Positions 19,121-27,566 of a DNA stretch of 64,000 nucleotides are shown piece after piece (position 1 is the first letter of the stretch; each line of letters opens with the position of its first letter). The stretch comes from Pseudomonas sp. GM18 (GTDB lineage: Bacteria; Pseudomonadota; Gammaproteobacteria; Pseudomonadales; Pseudomonadaceae): contig NZ_AKJT01000001.1 in NCBI RefSeq assembly GCF_000282195.1, forward strand, positions 1-64,000, read 5' to 3'. The translations under genes and the position numbers were made by a program. The notes under the pieces are model-generated. The model saw only the letters and a list, made by a program, of their open reading frames with translations, was not told the DNA's origin and made no database searches.

Positions 19121-19441
19121 TCAATCTTCCTTGTCTTTCAGTAAGTCGCCGGTGGTGGCGTCGAGGTCCAGTTCGCGCACCACGCCTTCGGCGGTCAGCA
19201 GCTCGACCTCATAAACATAGACGTTGTGTTTTTCTTCAAGCTCGGCTTCCAGCAGCCTGGCTCCCGGATAGCGGTCCAGCGCTTGCTGCAACAGTTGCCC
19301 CAGCGGCAGGATCACACCTTGTTGGCGCAGGTGCAGGGCCTCGTCCTGATCCAGGTCGCGGGCCACGGCCACCGAGCAAAAAGCCAGAAGCACCAGCGCC
19401 ATGCGGCTGCTGGCGCGCCGATTCAAAAAAAACGCCTTCAT
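19121..19441 (-). CDS. bqsQ: Exported PepSY domain protein, BqsQ-like
   Basis: This 106-residue protein has a signal peptide (FCSVAVA before RDLDQDEALHLRQQG) and a C-terminal PepSY half, YVYEVELLTAEGVVRELDLDATTGDLLKDKED. Such small periplasmic PepSY proteins are thought to modulate peptidases or act as cation-responsive partners of the two-component system. The ATG overlaps the upstream stop codon (TAATG), so translation is coupled. Three bases separate it from bqsR. Confidence 0.75.
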   Translation of the reverse strand: MKAFFLNRRASSRMALVLLAFCSVAVARDLDQDEALHLRQQGVILPLGQLLQQALDRYPGARLLEAELEEKHNVYVYEVELLTAEGVVRELDLDATTGDLLKDKED

Positions 19442-19749
19442 TACGTATCCTGATGATCCTTGAGGACCTGCCCGCTGACCGCATCCAGTTCCAGGTCCCA
19501 CTCAATGCCCTGCGGGTCACGCAGTTCCACCTGGTATTTGTACTTGCCGTACTCTTCTTCGAGCTCGGTTCCGGTGACGGTCGAGCCGGGGTGTTTGGCC
19601 AGAGCGGTGGCGTTGAGCTGCTCGAAAGGCACAATGGTACCAGCGTCGCGCAGTCTCAGGGCTTCGTCGGGCCCCAGGTTGCGGGCATGGGCGGTACTGA
19701 TGGTCAGGCTGATGAGGAACGCGGTGAACAGGGCAGTCAGGATTTTCAT
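19441..19749 (-). CDS. bqsP: Exported PepSY domain protein, BqsP-like
   Basis: This 102-residue protein has a signal peptide ending near TAHA, the same RNLGPDEALRLRDAG block as its neighbour, and a PepSY C-terminus, KYQVELRDPQGIEWDLELDAVSGQVLKDHQ. The two are diverged duplicates. It is the first gene of the operon and lies 55 bases downstream of the candidate BqsR box. The gene name follows the P. aeruginosa operon order as I recall it. Confidence 0.75.
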   Translation of the reverse strand: MKILTALFTAFLISLTISTAHARNLGPDEALRLRDAGTIVPFEQLNATALAKHPGSTVTGTELEEEYGKYKYQVELRDPQGIEWDLELDAVSGQVLKDHQDT

Positions 19750-19804
19750 GGAGTGGTTCCGTATTTTCTTATGTGTTGCTACGAAGCGACCTTAGCGATT
19801 CGAA

Positions 19805-19820
19805 CTTAATTGAAACTGAA
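19805..19820 (-). promoter_or_regulatory. BqsR-like box
   Basis: On the minus strand the sequence reads TTCAG-TTTCAA-TTAAG, nine of ten fixed positions of the TTAAG-N6-TTAAG site reported for BqsR. It ends 55 bases before the bqsP start. Read on the other strand it also resembles a PmrA/PhoP-type direct repeat, CTTAAT-N5-CTGAAT, so a related regulator is possible. The patatin-like gene lies on its other side. Confidence 0.5.
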
Positions 19821-19924
19821 TTGCCATCATTGGGAATGGCACCACGCCATTCCTGTAGGAGCCAGCGGTGCGGCGTATGACGAGAGGTGCTTATAATCCC
19901 CCGCTGCCAGACATCGAGACCGGT

Positions 19925-21004
19925 ATGACCGCTATCCACATCAAGTTCCCTTCCCTGACCCTCAAGGCCGGCCCGCGTGCTCTGGCGCGCATCCGTGCCA
20001 ACGGCTTGAGCGCTGCCGATGTGGGCACGTTGCCGGGCGCCGCCGGTGGCCCGAAAGCGCTGGGGATTCAGGGTCTGGACCTGGCGCTGTTCGGCGAATG
20101 GCTGCCGGCGGCGCCCCGGGAGCGTTCGCTGATCGGCGCCTCGGTGGGTTCCTGGCGGTTCGCCAGCGCCTGCCTGCCGGATGCCGCCGAAGGCATCCGC
20201 CGCCTCGGTCAGCTGTACACCGAGCAGAACTTCGCCAAGGGCGTGACCATGGCGCAGATCAGCCAGAGCTCCCGGCGCATGCTCGATGACTTGCTCGACG
20301 GCCGCGATGCCTCGATTCTGGATAACGCCCACTACCGCCTGAACATCATGGTGGTCAAAAGCCACGGCCTGTTGGCGGACGATCATCGCGGCCGTTTGGG
20401 GCTGGGCCTGTCGTCAGTGATCGCCGACAACCTGCGCGGTCGCGCACGGCTATCGCGGCATTTCGAGCGGCTGATCATCCACGACCCGCGCCTGGCACCA
20501 CCGGTCAACGCGCTGAATGACTTCCCGTCGCGCTTCGTTGCGCTGAATGCCGGCAACCTGCGCCAGGCCCTGCTCGCCTCGGGTTCGATCCCGATGGTCA
20601 TGCAAGGCGTGCGCGACTTGCCGGGTGCCGGCGCAGGGACATTCCGCGATGGTGGTCTGCTGGACTATCACCTCGACCTGCCCTACAGCGGCAACGACAT
20701 CGTGCTGTATCCGCACTTCACCGACCGGGTGATCCCCGGCTGGTTCGACAAGACCCTGCCGTGGCGCCGCGCCTGCCCCGAACGCTTGCAGGATGTTCTG
20801 CTGCTGGCGCCGTCGAAGGAATACCTGGCACGCCTGCCCTACGGCAAACTGCCGGACCGCAACGACTTCAAGCGCTTCATGGGCGATGCCCCGAGCCGGC
20901 AGAAGTACTGGCGCGCAACGATGGATGAAAGCCGTCGCCTGGGCGATGAGTTCCTCGAACTGACCACCAACGGTCGCCTCGGCGAGCGCTTGCTGACCCT
21001 TTAG
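19925..21004 (+). CDS. Patatin-like phospholipase family protein
   Basis: This 359-residue protein has a patatin-type Ser-Asp dyad: the nucleophile motif GASVG at 71-75 (Ser73) and FRDGG near 240 with the catalytic Asp. The oxyanion segment [10 protein letters not shown] precedes the nucleophile. No signal peptide is seen, so it is probably cytosolic or injected. The ATG at 19925 is chosen over an upstream GTG because family similarity begins at [10 protein letters not shown]. It is divergent from the bqs operon. The lipid substrate is unknown. Confidence 0.78.
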   Translation: MTAIHIKFPSLTLKAGPRALARIRANGLSAADVGTLPGAAGGPKALGIQGLDLALFGEWLPAAPRERSLIGASVGSWRFASACLPDAAEGIRRLGQLYTEQNFAKGVTMAQISQSSRRMLDDLLDGRDASILDNAHYRLNIMVVKSHGLLADDHRGRLGLGLSSVIADNLRGRARLSRHFERLIIHDPRLAPPVNALNDFPSRFVALNAGNLRQALLASGSIPMVMQGVRDLPGAGAGTFRDGGLLDYHLDLPYSGNDIVLYPHFTDRVIPGWFDKTLPWRRACPERLQDVLLLAPSKEYLARLPYGKLPDRNDFKRFMGDAPSRQKYWRATMDESRRLGDEFLELTTNGRLGERLLTL

Positions 21005-21089
21005 TCAGTGTTTTGCCCAGAGCTCTGGTAAACTCGCCACCTGCCCACATCGCCGCGGCGATCGCCACCTGAAAGAGCTGAACATCACT

Positions 21090-21446
21090 GTGGAAATCTT
21101 CAAAGAATTTACCTTCGAATCCGCCCATCGCCTGCCCCACGTACCGGACGGCCACAAGTGCGGCCGCCTGCACGGTCATTCATTCAAAGTGGCGATTCAC
21201 CTGAGCGGCGACCTCGATCCGCACACCGGCTGGATCCGCGATTTCTCGGAAATCAAGGAGATCTTCAAGCCGCTCTACGAGCGCCTGGACCACAACTACC
21301 TGAACGACATTCCCGGCCTGGAAAACCCGACCAGCGAAGTGCTGGCCAAATGGATCTGGAATGAGTTGAAGCCGTTGTTACCGGAACTCAGCGCGATCCG
21401 CATCCACGAGACCTGCACCAGCGGTTGCATCTATCGCGGCGAGTAA
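21090..21446 (+). CDS. queD: 6-carboxytetrahydropterin synthase
   Basis: QueD converts dihydroneopterin triphosphate to 6-carboxytetrahydropterin on the queuosine pathway. The 118-residue protein shows zinc ligands His13, His28 and His30, catalytic Cys24 in KCGRLHGHS, and the C-terminal [12 protein letters not shown]. It begins with GTG. No other queuosine gene is adjacent, and I saw no preQ1 riboswitch in the upstream 85 bases. A strong terminator follows. Confidence 0.95.
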   Translation: MEIFKEFTFESAHRLPHVPDGHKCGRLHGHSFKVAIHLSGDLDPHTGWIRDFSEIKEIFKPLYERLDHNYLNDIPGLENPTSEVLAKWIWNELKPLLPELSAIRIHETCTSGCIYRGE

Positions 21447-21508
21447 ACAGCCCTGAAGCACAACCCAAATCCCCACAAAGGGGAAATGCGTTTCGTCAGT
21501 GAATAGAG

Positions 21509-21534
21509 AAACAGCCTTCAATGGCTGTTTTTTT
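21509..21534 (+). terminator. Intrinsic terminator after queD
   Basis: AAACAGCC and GGCTGTTT form an 8-bp stem with a TTCAAT loop, running into seven consecutive T. It ends queD and insulates the following hydrolase gene. Confidence 0.9.
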
Positions 21535-21577
21535 ATGCCTATGCTTTTTGGCTCGCACACGCCAAGAGGACGCACCC

Positions 21578-22408
21578 ATGACTGACTGGCCGCTGGCTCA
21601 GACCTTTCGCTTCAACGGGCACTCCGTTCGCTATGCCGTACGTGGCGACGGCCCGCCGCTGGTGTTCGTGCATGGCACGCCCTTCTCTTCTTATGTGTGG
21701 CACCGGATCGCGCCGCACTTCATCACCACGCACCGGGTGTATTACTTCGATTTGCTGGGTTACGGGCAATCCGCACAGCCGGACGACGATGTATCGCTGG
21801 GCGTGCAAAACCAACTGTTGGCGCAATTGCTGGAGCACTGGGGCCTGGAACGGCCAGACGTGGTAGCCCACGATTTCGGCGGCGCCACCGTGTTGCGCGC
21901 ACACCTGCTCAATGGCAAGGATTACCGCAGCCTGACGCTGATCGACCCGGTGGCGCTGTCGCCCTGGGGTTCGCCGTTCGTGCAGCATGTGCGTCAGCAT
22001 GAAGCGGCGTTCAGCGGCCTGCCCGATTACATTCAACAGGCAATCGTACCGGCTTACATTCGTGGGGCGATCAAGCGTGAGATTCCCGAGCAGGAACTGG
22101 CGCCTTACGTGCAGCCTTGGCTGGGGGACTCGGGGCAAGCGGCGTTCTATCGGCAGATCGCGCAGATGGATGAACGCTATACCCGCGAGATCGAAGCGCT
22201 GTACCCGACAGTTCGCTGCCCGGTGCAGATTCTCTGGGGGGAAGACGATCAGTGGATTCCCATTGAGCGCGGGCGGGCGTTGCATCAGATGATAGCGGGG
22301 TCGCAGTTTCATCCCGTTGCGAATGCCGGGCATCTGGTTCAGGAGGACGCGCCGGAGGCGATCATGGCGGCGATATTACGATTTCTACCGCAACACGAAT
22401 CCCCCTGA
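21578..22408 (+). CDS. Alpha/beta hydrolase, haloalkane dehalogenase-like
   Basis: This 276-residue protein has the alpha/beta hydrolase fold: oxyanion segment FVHGTPFSSYVW, nucleophile elbow VAHDFGGATVLR, and the C-terminal NAGHLVQEDAPE with the catalytic His. The elbow carries Asp, as in haloalkane or fluoroacetate dehalogenases and epoxide hydrolases, instead of Ser. The acid is probably the Asp in WGEDDQWIP. The ATG at 21578 has an AGAGGA ribosome binding site; an upstream in-frame start lies inside the queD terminator. The true substrate is unknown. Confidence 0.82.
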   Translation: MTDWPLAQTFRFNGHSVRYAVRGDGPPLVFVHGTPFSSYVWHRIAPHFITTHRVYYFDLLGYGQSAQPDDDVSLGVQNQLLAQLLEHWGLERPDVVAHDFGGATVLRAHLLNGKDYRSLTLIDPVALSPWGSPFVQHVRQHEAAFSGLPDYIQQAIVPAYIRGAIKREIPEQELAPYVQPWLGDSGQAAFYRQIAQMDERYTREIEALYPTVRCPVQILWGEDDQWIPIERGRALHQMIAGSQFHPVANAGHLVQEDAPEAIMAAILRFLPQHESP

Positions 22409-22446
22409 AAAAACCGAACCCATTGTGGGAGCTGTGTTCCTTCAAG

Positions 22447-22463
22447 TGCACTGCTTTCGTGCC
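22447..22463. promoter_or_regulatory. Possible NtrC site upstream of codBA
   Basis: TGCAC-N7-GTGCC matches nine of ten arm positions of the NtrC dyad TGCAC-N7-GTGCA; the centre matches less well. It lies 55 bases upstream of a sigma-54-type promoter, a usual enhancer range. Cytosine as nitrogen source makes NtrC control plausible. Confidence 0.4.
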
Positions 22464-22501
22464 CCGCTTCGGGCCAAATCCGCCTGCTCGGCTATAAATA
22501 A

Positions 22502-22545
22502 CAACACCCTCGCGCCATTGGCACGAGCACTGCAACACCCTCGCG
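22502..22545 (+). repeat. Pair of 13-bp direct repeats flanking the codBA promoter
   Basis: CAACACCCTCGCG occurs at 22502-22514 and 22533-22545, 31 bases apart start to start, about three helical turns. The -24/-12 promoter lies between them, and the second copy would fall over the transcription start. They could bind a regulator of codBA; none is encoded nearby. Confidence 0.6.
22518..22534 (+). promoter_or_regulatory. Sigma-54 (-24/-12) promoter of codBA
   Basis: TTGGCACG-AGCA-CTGCA fits the sigma-54 consensus TTGGCACG-N4-TTGCA with one mismatch, and the invariant GG and GC are separated by ten bases. Transcription would start about 25 bases before the codB ATG at 22571. This is the best sigma-54 match I saw in the window. 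Confidence 0.65.
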
Positions 22546-22570
22546 TCCCCCATCCAGCAAGGAATGCCAC

Positions 22571-23842
22571 ATGACGCAGAACGATCCGGGCAACGATTAC
22601 CCTCTCAGCGAAGTCCCGATGCATGCCCGCAAGGGGCTTGCCTCCACCGCCATGGTGCTGCTGGGTTTTACCTTCTTCACGGCGACCATGTTTGCCGGCG
22701 GCAAGCTGGGGGTGGCGTTCAGTTTCAGCGAGATGCTGACGGTGATCATCGTCGGTAATCTGCTGCTGGGGATTTACGCCGCCGGGCTTGGCTACATCGC
22801 CTTCAAAAGCGGCCTTAACTCGGTGCTGATGGGCCGTTTCTGCTTCGGCGAAGTGGGCAGCAAGCTCAGCGACCTGATCCTCGGCTTCACCCAGATTGGC
22901 TGGTACGCCTGGGGCACCGCGACCGCAGCCGTCGTACTCGGCAAATATTTCGAACTGAGCGAGAGCACCGTTCTGGGGCTGATGGTGTTGTTCGGGATGG
23001 GCTTTTGCGCCACGGCGTACATCGGCTATCGCGGGCTGGAAATTCTGTCGTATATCGCCGTACCCGCCATGATGTTGCTGCTGATGTTGTCGATGTGGGT
23101 CGCGACGGTGAAGGTCGGCGGGCTCGAGGGTTTGCTCGCGGTGGTGCCGACGGGAACACTGGACTGGTCGACCGCGATTACCCTGGTGTTCGGCACCTTC
23201 GTCAGTGGCGCGACCCAGGCGACCAACTGGACACGCTTCTCTCGTTCGGCGCGGGTCGCGGTGCTGGCAAGCCTGATCGGTTTTTTCATCGGCAACGGCC
23301 TGATGGTGTTGATCGGTGCCTACGGCGCCATCGTCTACCAGCAACCGGACGTGGTCGAAGTGCTGTTGCTGCAAGGCTTCGCCATGGCCGCGATGGCGAT
23401 GTTGCTGCTCAACATCTGGAGCACTCAGGACAACACCATCTACAACTTCGCCGTCGCCGGCTGCAACCTGTTGCGCACGGGCCGGCGCAAAACCGTGACC
23501 CTGGCCGGCGCGGTGATCGGCACGCTGCTGGCGCTGCTGGGCATGTACGACATGCTGGTGCCTTACCTGATTCTGCTGGGCACGGTGATTCCGCCGATTG
23601 GCGGGGTGATCATGGCCGACTTTTTCTTCCGTTATCGGGGGCAGTACCCACGCTTGGCCGATGCTCGGTTGCCGGCGTTCAACTGGCCTGGCCTGAGTGC
23701 TTATGCGGTCGGCACCGTCGCGGCATTCAGCTCCCCGTGGGTCGCGCCGCTGGTAGGGATTGCCACTGCCGCGCTAACGTATGTGTTATTGACCGGCGTA
23801 CTGGGTGCCCGTACCGCCGAAGCGCCACTACAAGATCTCTAA
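22571..23842 (+). CDS. codB: Cytosine permease
   Basis: CodB is an NCS1-family symporter importing cytosine. The 423-residue protein has about 12 membrane helices and opens with the conserved YPLSEVPMHARKGLASTAMVLLGFTFF and MFAGGKLGVAF blocks; TQIGWYAWGTATAAVVLGKYF covers the substrate region. An AAGGA ribosome binding site precedes the ATG. The codA start lies 14 bases after its stop, so the two form an operon for cytosine use as a nitrogen source, apparently read from a sigma-54 promoter. Confidence 0.95.
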   Translation: MTQNDPGNDYPLSEVPMHARKGLASTAMVLLGFTFFTATMFAGGKLGVAFSFSEMLTVIIVGNLLLGIYAAGLGYIAFKSGLNSVLMGRFCFGEVGSKLSDLILGFTQIGWYAWGTATAAVVLGKYFELSESTVLGLMVLFGMGFCATAYIGYRGLEILSYIAVPAMMLLLMLSMWVATVKVGGLEGLLAVVPTGTLDWSTAITLVFGTFVSGATQATNWTRFSRSARVAVLASLIGFFIGNGLMVLIGAYGAIVYQQPDVVEVLLLQGFAMAAMAMLLLNIWSTQDNTIYNFAVAGCNLLRTGRRKTVTLAGAVIGTLLALLGMYDMLVPYLILLGTVIPPIGGVIMADFFFRYRGQYPRLADARLPAFNWPGLSAYAVGTVAAFSSPWVAPLVGIATAALTYVLLTGVLGARTAEAPLQDL

Positions 23843-23855
23843 AAGGACTCGCCTG

Positions 23856-25094
23856 ATGCACATCATCAACGCCCGCCTGCGCAACCAAGAAGGCCTGCAT
23901 GAGTTGCACCTGGAAAACGGCCTGATTCACAGCATCGCCCGGCAAACCGAAGCCCCGTCACTGGGGCCGGATGACCTGGATGCCGGCGGTAATCTGGTGG
24001 TGCCGCCCTTCGTCGAACCGCACATTCACCTCGACGCCACCCTGACTGCCGGCGAACCGCGCTGGAACATGAGCGGCACGCTGTTCGAAGGCATCGAGTG
24101 CTGGGGCGAGCGCAAGGCCACCATCACTCAGGAAGACACCAAGACCCGCGCCAAAAAAACCATCCAGACCCTCGCTGCCCACGGCATTCAGCACGTGCGC
24201 ACCCACGTCGATGTCACCGACCCGGAGCTGACCGCGCTCAAGGCGATGCTCGAAGTCCGCGAGGAAAGCCGCCACCTGATCGACCTGCAAATCGTCGCAT
24301 TCCCCCAGGAAGGCATCGAGTCGTACCGCAACGGGCGCGAGCTGATGGAGGAAGCGATCCGCCTGGGCGCCGATGTGGTCGGGGGCATTCCGCATTTCGA
24401 ATACACCCGGGACCAGGGCGTGAGCTCGGTGAAGTTCCTGATGGACCTGGCCGAACGCACGGGCTGTCTGGTGGACGTGCATTGCGACGAAACCGACGAC
24501 CCGCACTCACGCTTCCTTGAGGTACTGGCCGAAGAGGCCCGCAGCCGCGACATGGGTTCGCGCGTCACCGCCAGCCACACCACGGCGATGGGCTCCTACG
24601 ACAACGCTTACTGCGCGAAACTGTTTCGCTTGCTCGGGCATTCGGGGATCAGTTTTGTCTCCTGCCCCACCGAAAGCATTCACCTGCAAGGCCGCTTCGA
24701 CAACTTCCCGAAACGCCGTGGCGTGACCCGGGTGAATGAGTTGCTCGAAGCGGGGATGAACGTGTGTTTCGGTCAGGACTCGATCGTCGACCCGTGGTAT
24801 CCGCTGGGCAATGGCAACATCCTGCGGGTGCTCGAGGCCGGTTTGCACATCTGCCACATGCTCGGTTATCGCAATTTGCAGAGTGCGCTGGACCTGGTCA
24901 CGGACAACAGTGCCAAGGCGATGAACCTGGGCGATCGCTATGGTCTGGAACGGGGCCGGCCGGCGAATCTGCTGATTCTGTCGGCGGACAGCGATTACGA
25001 GGTGATCCGCAGCCAGGGTCTGCCGCTGTATTCGATTCGCGGGGGCAAGGTGTTGATGAAGCGGCAGATGCCGGTGGTGGAGTTCATGGCCTGA
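23856..25094 (+). CDS. codA: Cytosine deaminase
   Basis: CodA hydrolyses cytosine to uracil and ammonia. The 412-residue amidohydrolase carries the metal motif EPHIHLDATLTAGEP, then VDVHCDETDDPHS, TASHTTAMGSYDNAY and FGQDSIVDPWYPLG, which include the metal-binding His and Asp residues and the catalytic Glu of the E. coli enzyme. The ATG at 23856 has an AAAAGGA ribosome binding site. It is the second gene of codBA. A palindrome ends the operon. Confidence 0.95.
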   Translation: MHIINARLRNQEGLHELHLENGLIHSIARQTEAPSLGPDDLDAGGNLVVPPFVEPHIHLDATLTAGEPRWNMSGTLFEGIECWGERKATITQEDTKTRAKKTIQTLAAHGIQHVRTHVDVTDPELTALKAMLEVREESRHLIDLQIVAFPQEGIESYRNGRELMEEAIRLGADVVGGIPHFEYTRDQGVSSVKFLMDLAERTGCLVDVHCDETDDPHSRFLEVLAEEARSRDMGSRVTASHTTAMGSYDNAYCAKLFRLLGHSGISFVSCPTESIHLQGRFDNFPKRRGVTRVNELLEAGMNVCFGQDSIVDPWYPLGNGNILRVLEAGLHICHMLGYRNLQSALDLVTDNSAKAMNLGDRYGLERGRPANLLILSADSDYEVIRSQGLPLYSIRGGKVLMKRQMPVVEFMA

Positions 25095-25121
25095 GCTGAA
25101 AACAGCGTTGAATGTGATGAC

Positions 25122-25147
25122 GCCATCGCGAGCCTGCTCGCGATGGC
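25122..25147. repeat. Palindromic repeat between convergent genes
   Basis: GCCATCGCGAGC and GCTCGCGATGGC are perfect 12-bp arms around CT. This is a third palindrome sequence type, and degenerate relatives appear near 4265-4292. It probably ends both codBA and the opposing DapF-like gene. Confidence 0.75.
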
Positions 25148-25157
25148 AATCTAAAAC

Positions 25158-26150
25158 TCACCGCATCAACCGCGCCGTACCAAACAACCTGACTCGACTC
25201 AATTCGCCCTCCCGTTCCTCCAGCAAAATCGGTGCCGTGCCGCCGGGCATGACCACCTTCACTTCCCCGGCCGCCACCCACCCCACTCGCCACGCCGCGC
25301 ACGCCACCGCACTGGCGCTGGTGCCCGACGATTCGGTCGGCCCTTCGCCACGCTCGAACACCCGCGCAACGATTCGCCCTTCGGATTCAAGCATCGCCCA
25401 TTGTAGGTTCACCCCGGCCACACACGGCTGCCCTGCCCCGGTCGGCGTGGCGTAAGCGATGCGGGTCAATCCTCTGGACAATTCCGGCTCACGCATCTGC
25501 GCATTGCTCGGCAACGCATCGGCGCCTGCCACTAACGTCACACAATGGGGATTACCGATGCGCACGAACTGGCTGCGGTTCCATGCAGGGTCGAGCGCCG
25601 ACAATGGCCGCACATGGCTGACATCACGCCCGTTCAACATCACCGGTTCAACCCCTTGCGCACCCACCGCGTCAGGCCCGAACGAGGGCTGCCCCAAGTC
25701 CAGCCAGAACCCTTGCACGCCATCGATTTCGGCGGGTTTCACCGAAGTCACCACCGGCGAGAGCGCATCGCTCTTGTCGTGATGAACCCTGAGCAGGCAA
25801 GCCTCCTCCCTTGGCATCAGCCCTTGTTCACTCAGGGCCTGGGAAAAAATCGTCAGGCCATTGCCGCTGCGCTCGGCCAGGGTGCCATCGGTGTTGACGA
25901 TCAACAGGTCATAGGGTGGCGACGATTGAAACGGCCCCACCAGCAAGCCATCGCAACGATGCGACTTACTGCCGGGCGGTTGTGTCCCCGGAGCCCAGCC
26001 GCAGAATGCCTCGATGGCTGACACGGCCCAGGTCTCACGGGTTTGCGCAGCCTGACTGGCGTGGTCAGGCAGATCGATACCGCTGCGGCGCAGGGCGTCA
26101 GGCGCCACCACAGCGTAGATATTGCCTCGAGCATCGTACATCCGCCTCAT
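25158..26150 (-). CDS. DapF-fold protein lacking both catalytic cysteines
   Basis: This 330-residue protein aligns with diaminopimelate epimerase along its length: VNTDGTLAERSGNGL matches the first active-site loop, RIGNPHCVTLV the middle, and ERGEGPTESSGTSASAV the second loop. Both catalytic Cys positions are Ser here (Ser95 and Ser275). A Cys/Cys pair does the two-base proton transfer in DapF, so normal epimerase activity is unlikely; an isomerase, lyase or binding role is possible. The ATG at 26150 follows a G-rich ribosome binding site. It is divergent from an MFS transporter that may handle the same compound. Confidence 0.8.
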   Translation of the reverse strand: MRRMYDARGNIYAVVAPDALRRSGIDLPDHASQAAQTRETWAVSAIEAFCGWAPGTQPPGSKSHRCDGLLVGPFQSSPPYDLLIVNTDGTLAERSGNGLTIFSQALSEQGLMPREEACLLRVHHDKSDALSPVVTSVKPAEIDGVQGFWLDLGQPSFGPDAVGAQGVEPVMLNGRDVSHVRPLSALDPAWNRSQFVRIGNPHCVTLVAGADALPSNAQMREPELSRGLTRIAYATPTGAGQPCVAGVNLQWAMLESEGRIVARVFERGEGPTESSGTSASAVACAAWRVGWVAAGEVKVVMPGGTAPILLEEREGELSRVRLFGTARLMR

Positions 26151-26320
26151 GGTGCCCCCCCCTATGAACAATTGATCCGTCGACAATATCGCGAAACAGC
26201 GGCTGGCTGTGCAAGGATGTCACCCTGCCTGACCGCTGCCCCCACCCGAACGTGGTGATCGAACCCTTTGCGGTTGTTCACTGTCCTTTGGGGACGCGAC
26301 GTTTTTTGCCAAGGATCGAT

Positions 26321-27472
26321 ATGACCAGCCTCAACACCCAAGCCGCCTTCGTCCCCGGACGCCTGGAACAGATGTCCACGCGCATCGCCTTTTTCATCGC
26401 CGGGTTCGGCATCGCGGCCTGGGCGCCGCTGGTGCCTTATGCCAAGGCTCGGGCCGGGCTGGATGAAGGCACCCTCGGGCTGTTGCTGTTGTGTCTGGGC
26501 GGGGGCTCGATTCTGGCGATGCCCATGGCCGGGATTCTGGCGACGCGCTTCGGCTGCCGCCGGGTGTTGAGCGGCGGCACCTTGTTGATCTGCGCGGCAC
26601 TGCCGCTGTTGGCGACGGTGTCTTCGATTCCGGCGTTGATCGCGGCGTTGTTCATGTTCGGCGCGGGCCTGGGCACGGTGGATTCGACGGTGAACCTGCA
26701 AGCGGTGATCGTCGAGCGGGCCAGCGGCAAGACCATGATGTCGGGTTTTCATGGGCTGTTCAGCCTCGGCGGGATCGTCGGCGCGGCGGGGGTCAGCGCC
26801 CTGCTCGGTTTGGGCTTTTCGCCGCTGGGGGCGATGTTGGTAGTGATCGTAATTCTAGTGCTGGCATTGCTTAAAGCCGCGCCGCACCTGTTGCCTTACG
26901 GCAGTGAAAGCTCCGGCCCGGCATTTGCCGTGCCCCATGGCATCGTGCTGTTTATTGGCGGGATGTGCTTCATCGTATTCCTGGCCGAAGGCGCAGCACT
27001 CGACTGGAGCGCGGTGTTCCTGGCGCAGGAGCGCGGGATCGACACCGCGTATGCCGGGTTGGGTTATGCGGCATTTGCGCTGACCATGACGCTCGGGCGC
27101 TTGACCGGCGACAGGATTGTTCGGCGTCTTGGTTATACGCGAGTGATTGTGTTCGGTGGGCTGACGGCCTCGACGGGCCTGGCGCTGGCGACGTTCGCAC
27201 CGGCCTGGGAGACGGCGCTGGTGGGTTATGCGTTGCTGGGGGCTGGTTGCTCGAACATTGTGCCGGTGCTGTACACCGCCGTCGGCAAACAGACCGACAT
27301 GCCGGAAAGCATCGCCGTGCCGGCCATTACCACGTTGGGCTATGCCGGGATTCTCGCCGGACCTGCGGTGATCGGCTTTATCGCCCATGGCAGCAATTTG
27401 AGTTTTGCCTTTGGGTTGATGGCGGTGTTGCTGGTGGCCGTGGCCATCGGCGGGAAGGTGTTGAAAGTTTAA
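26321..27472 (+). CDS. MFS transporter, YbjJ-like
   Basis: This 383-residue protein has about 12 hydrophobic helices in two halves. RIAFFIAGFGIAAWAPLVPYAKARAGLDEGTLGLLLLCLGGGSILAMPMAG and FGCRRVL resemble the YbjJ branch of the major facilitator superfamily, whose substrates are poorly known. HGLFSLGGIVGA is also typical. The ATG at 26321 has an AAGGA ribosome binding site. It is divergent from the DapF-like gene, separated by 170 bases, which suggests a shared substrate or control. Confidence 0.8.
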   Translation: MTSLNTQAAFVPGRLEQMSTRIAFFIAGFGIAAWAPLVPYAKARAGLDEGTLGLLLLCLGGGSILAMPMAGILATRFGCRRVLSGGTLLICAALPLLATVSSIPALIAALFMFGAGLGTVDSTVNLQAVIVERASGKTMMSGFHGLFSLGGIVGAAGVSALLGLGFSPLGAMLVVIVILVLALLKAAPHLLPYGSESSGPAFAVPHGIVLFIGGMCFIVFLAEGAALDWSAVFLAQERGIDTAYAGLGYAAFALTMTLGRLTGDRIVRRLGYTRVIVFGGLTASTGLALATFAPAWETALVGYALLGAGCSNIVPVLYTAVGKQTDMPESIAVPAITTLGYAGILAGPAVIGFIAHGSNLSFAFGLMAVLLVAVAIGGKVLKV

Positions 27473-27476
27473 AGCG

Positions 27477-27554
27477 AAAAGATCGCAGCCTGCGGCAGCG
27501 CCTGCACGGGATATGCGTTTCCCCTGTAGGAGCTGCCGAAGGCTGCGATCTTTT
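27477..27554. repeat. Long inverted repeat, fourth palindrome type
   Basis: AAAAGATCGCAGCC and GGCTGCGATCTTTT are perfect outer arms; inside them GCGGCAGC pairs with GCTGCCG. The element sits between the convergent MFS gene and fecA and gives a T-run on both sides, so it can terminate both transcripts. Partial relatives with the phrases TGTAGGAGCTG and GATCTTTTGATC occur near 19853, 45925, 47017 and 52436. Confidence 0.75.
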
Positions 27555-27566
27555 GATCTTCAGTCG

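Noticed and set aside
21005..21089. preQ1 riboswitch before queD
   Set aside because: No conserved preQ1 core could be found; only a short CCAGAGCTCTGG palindrome is present.
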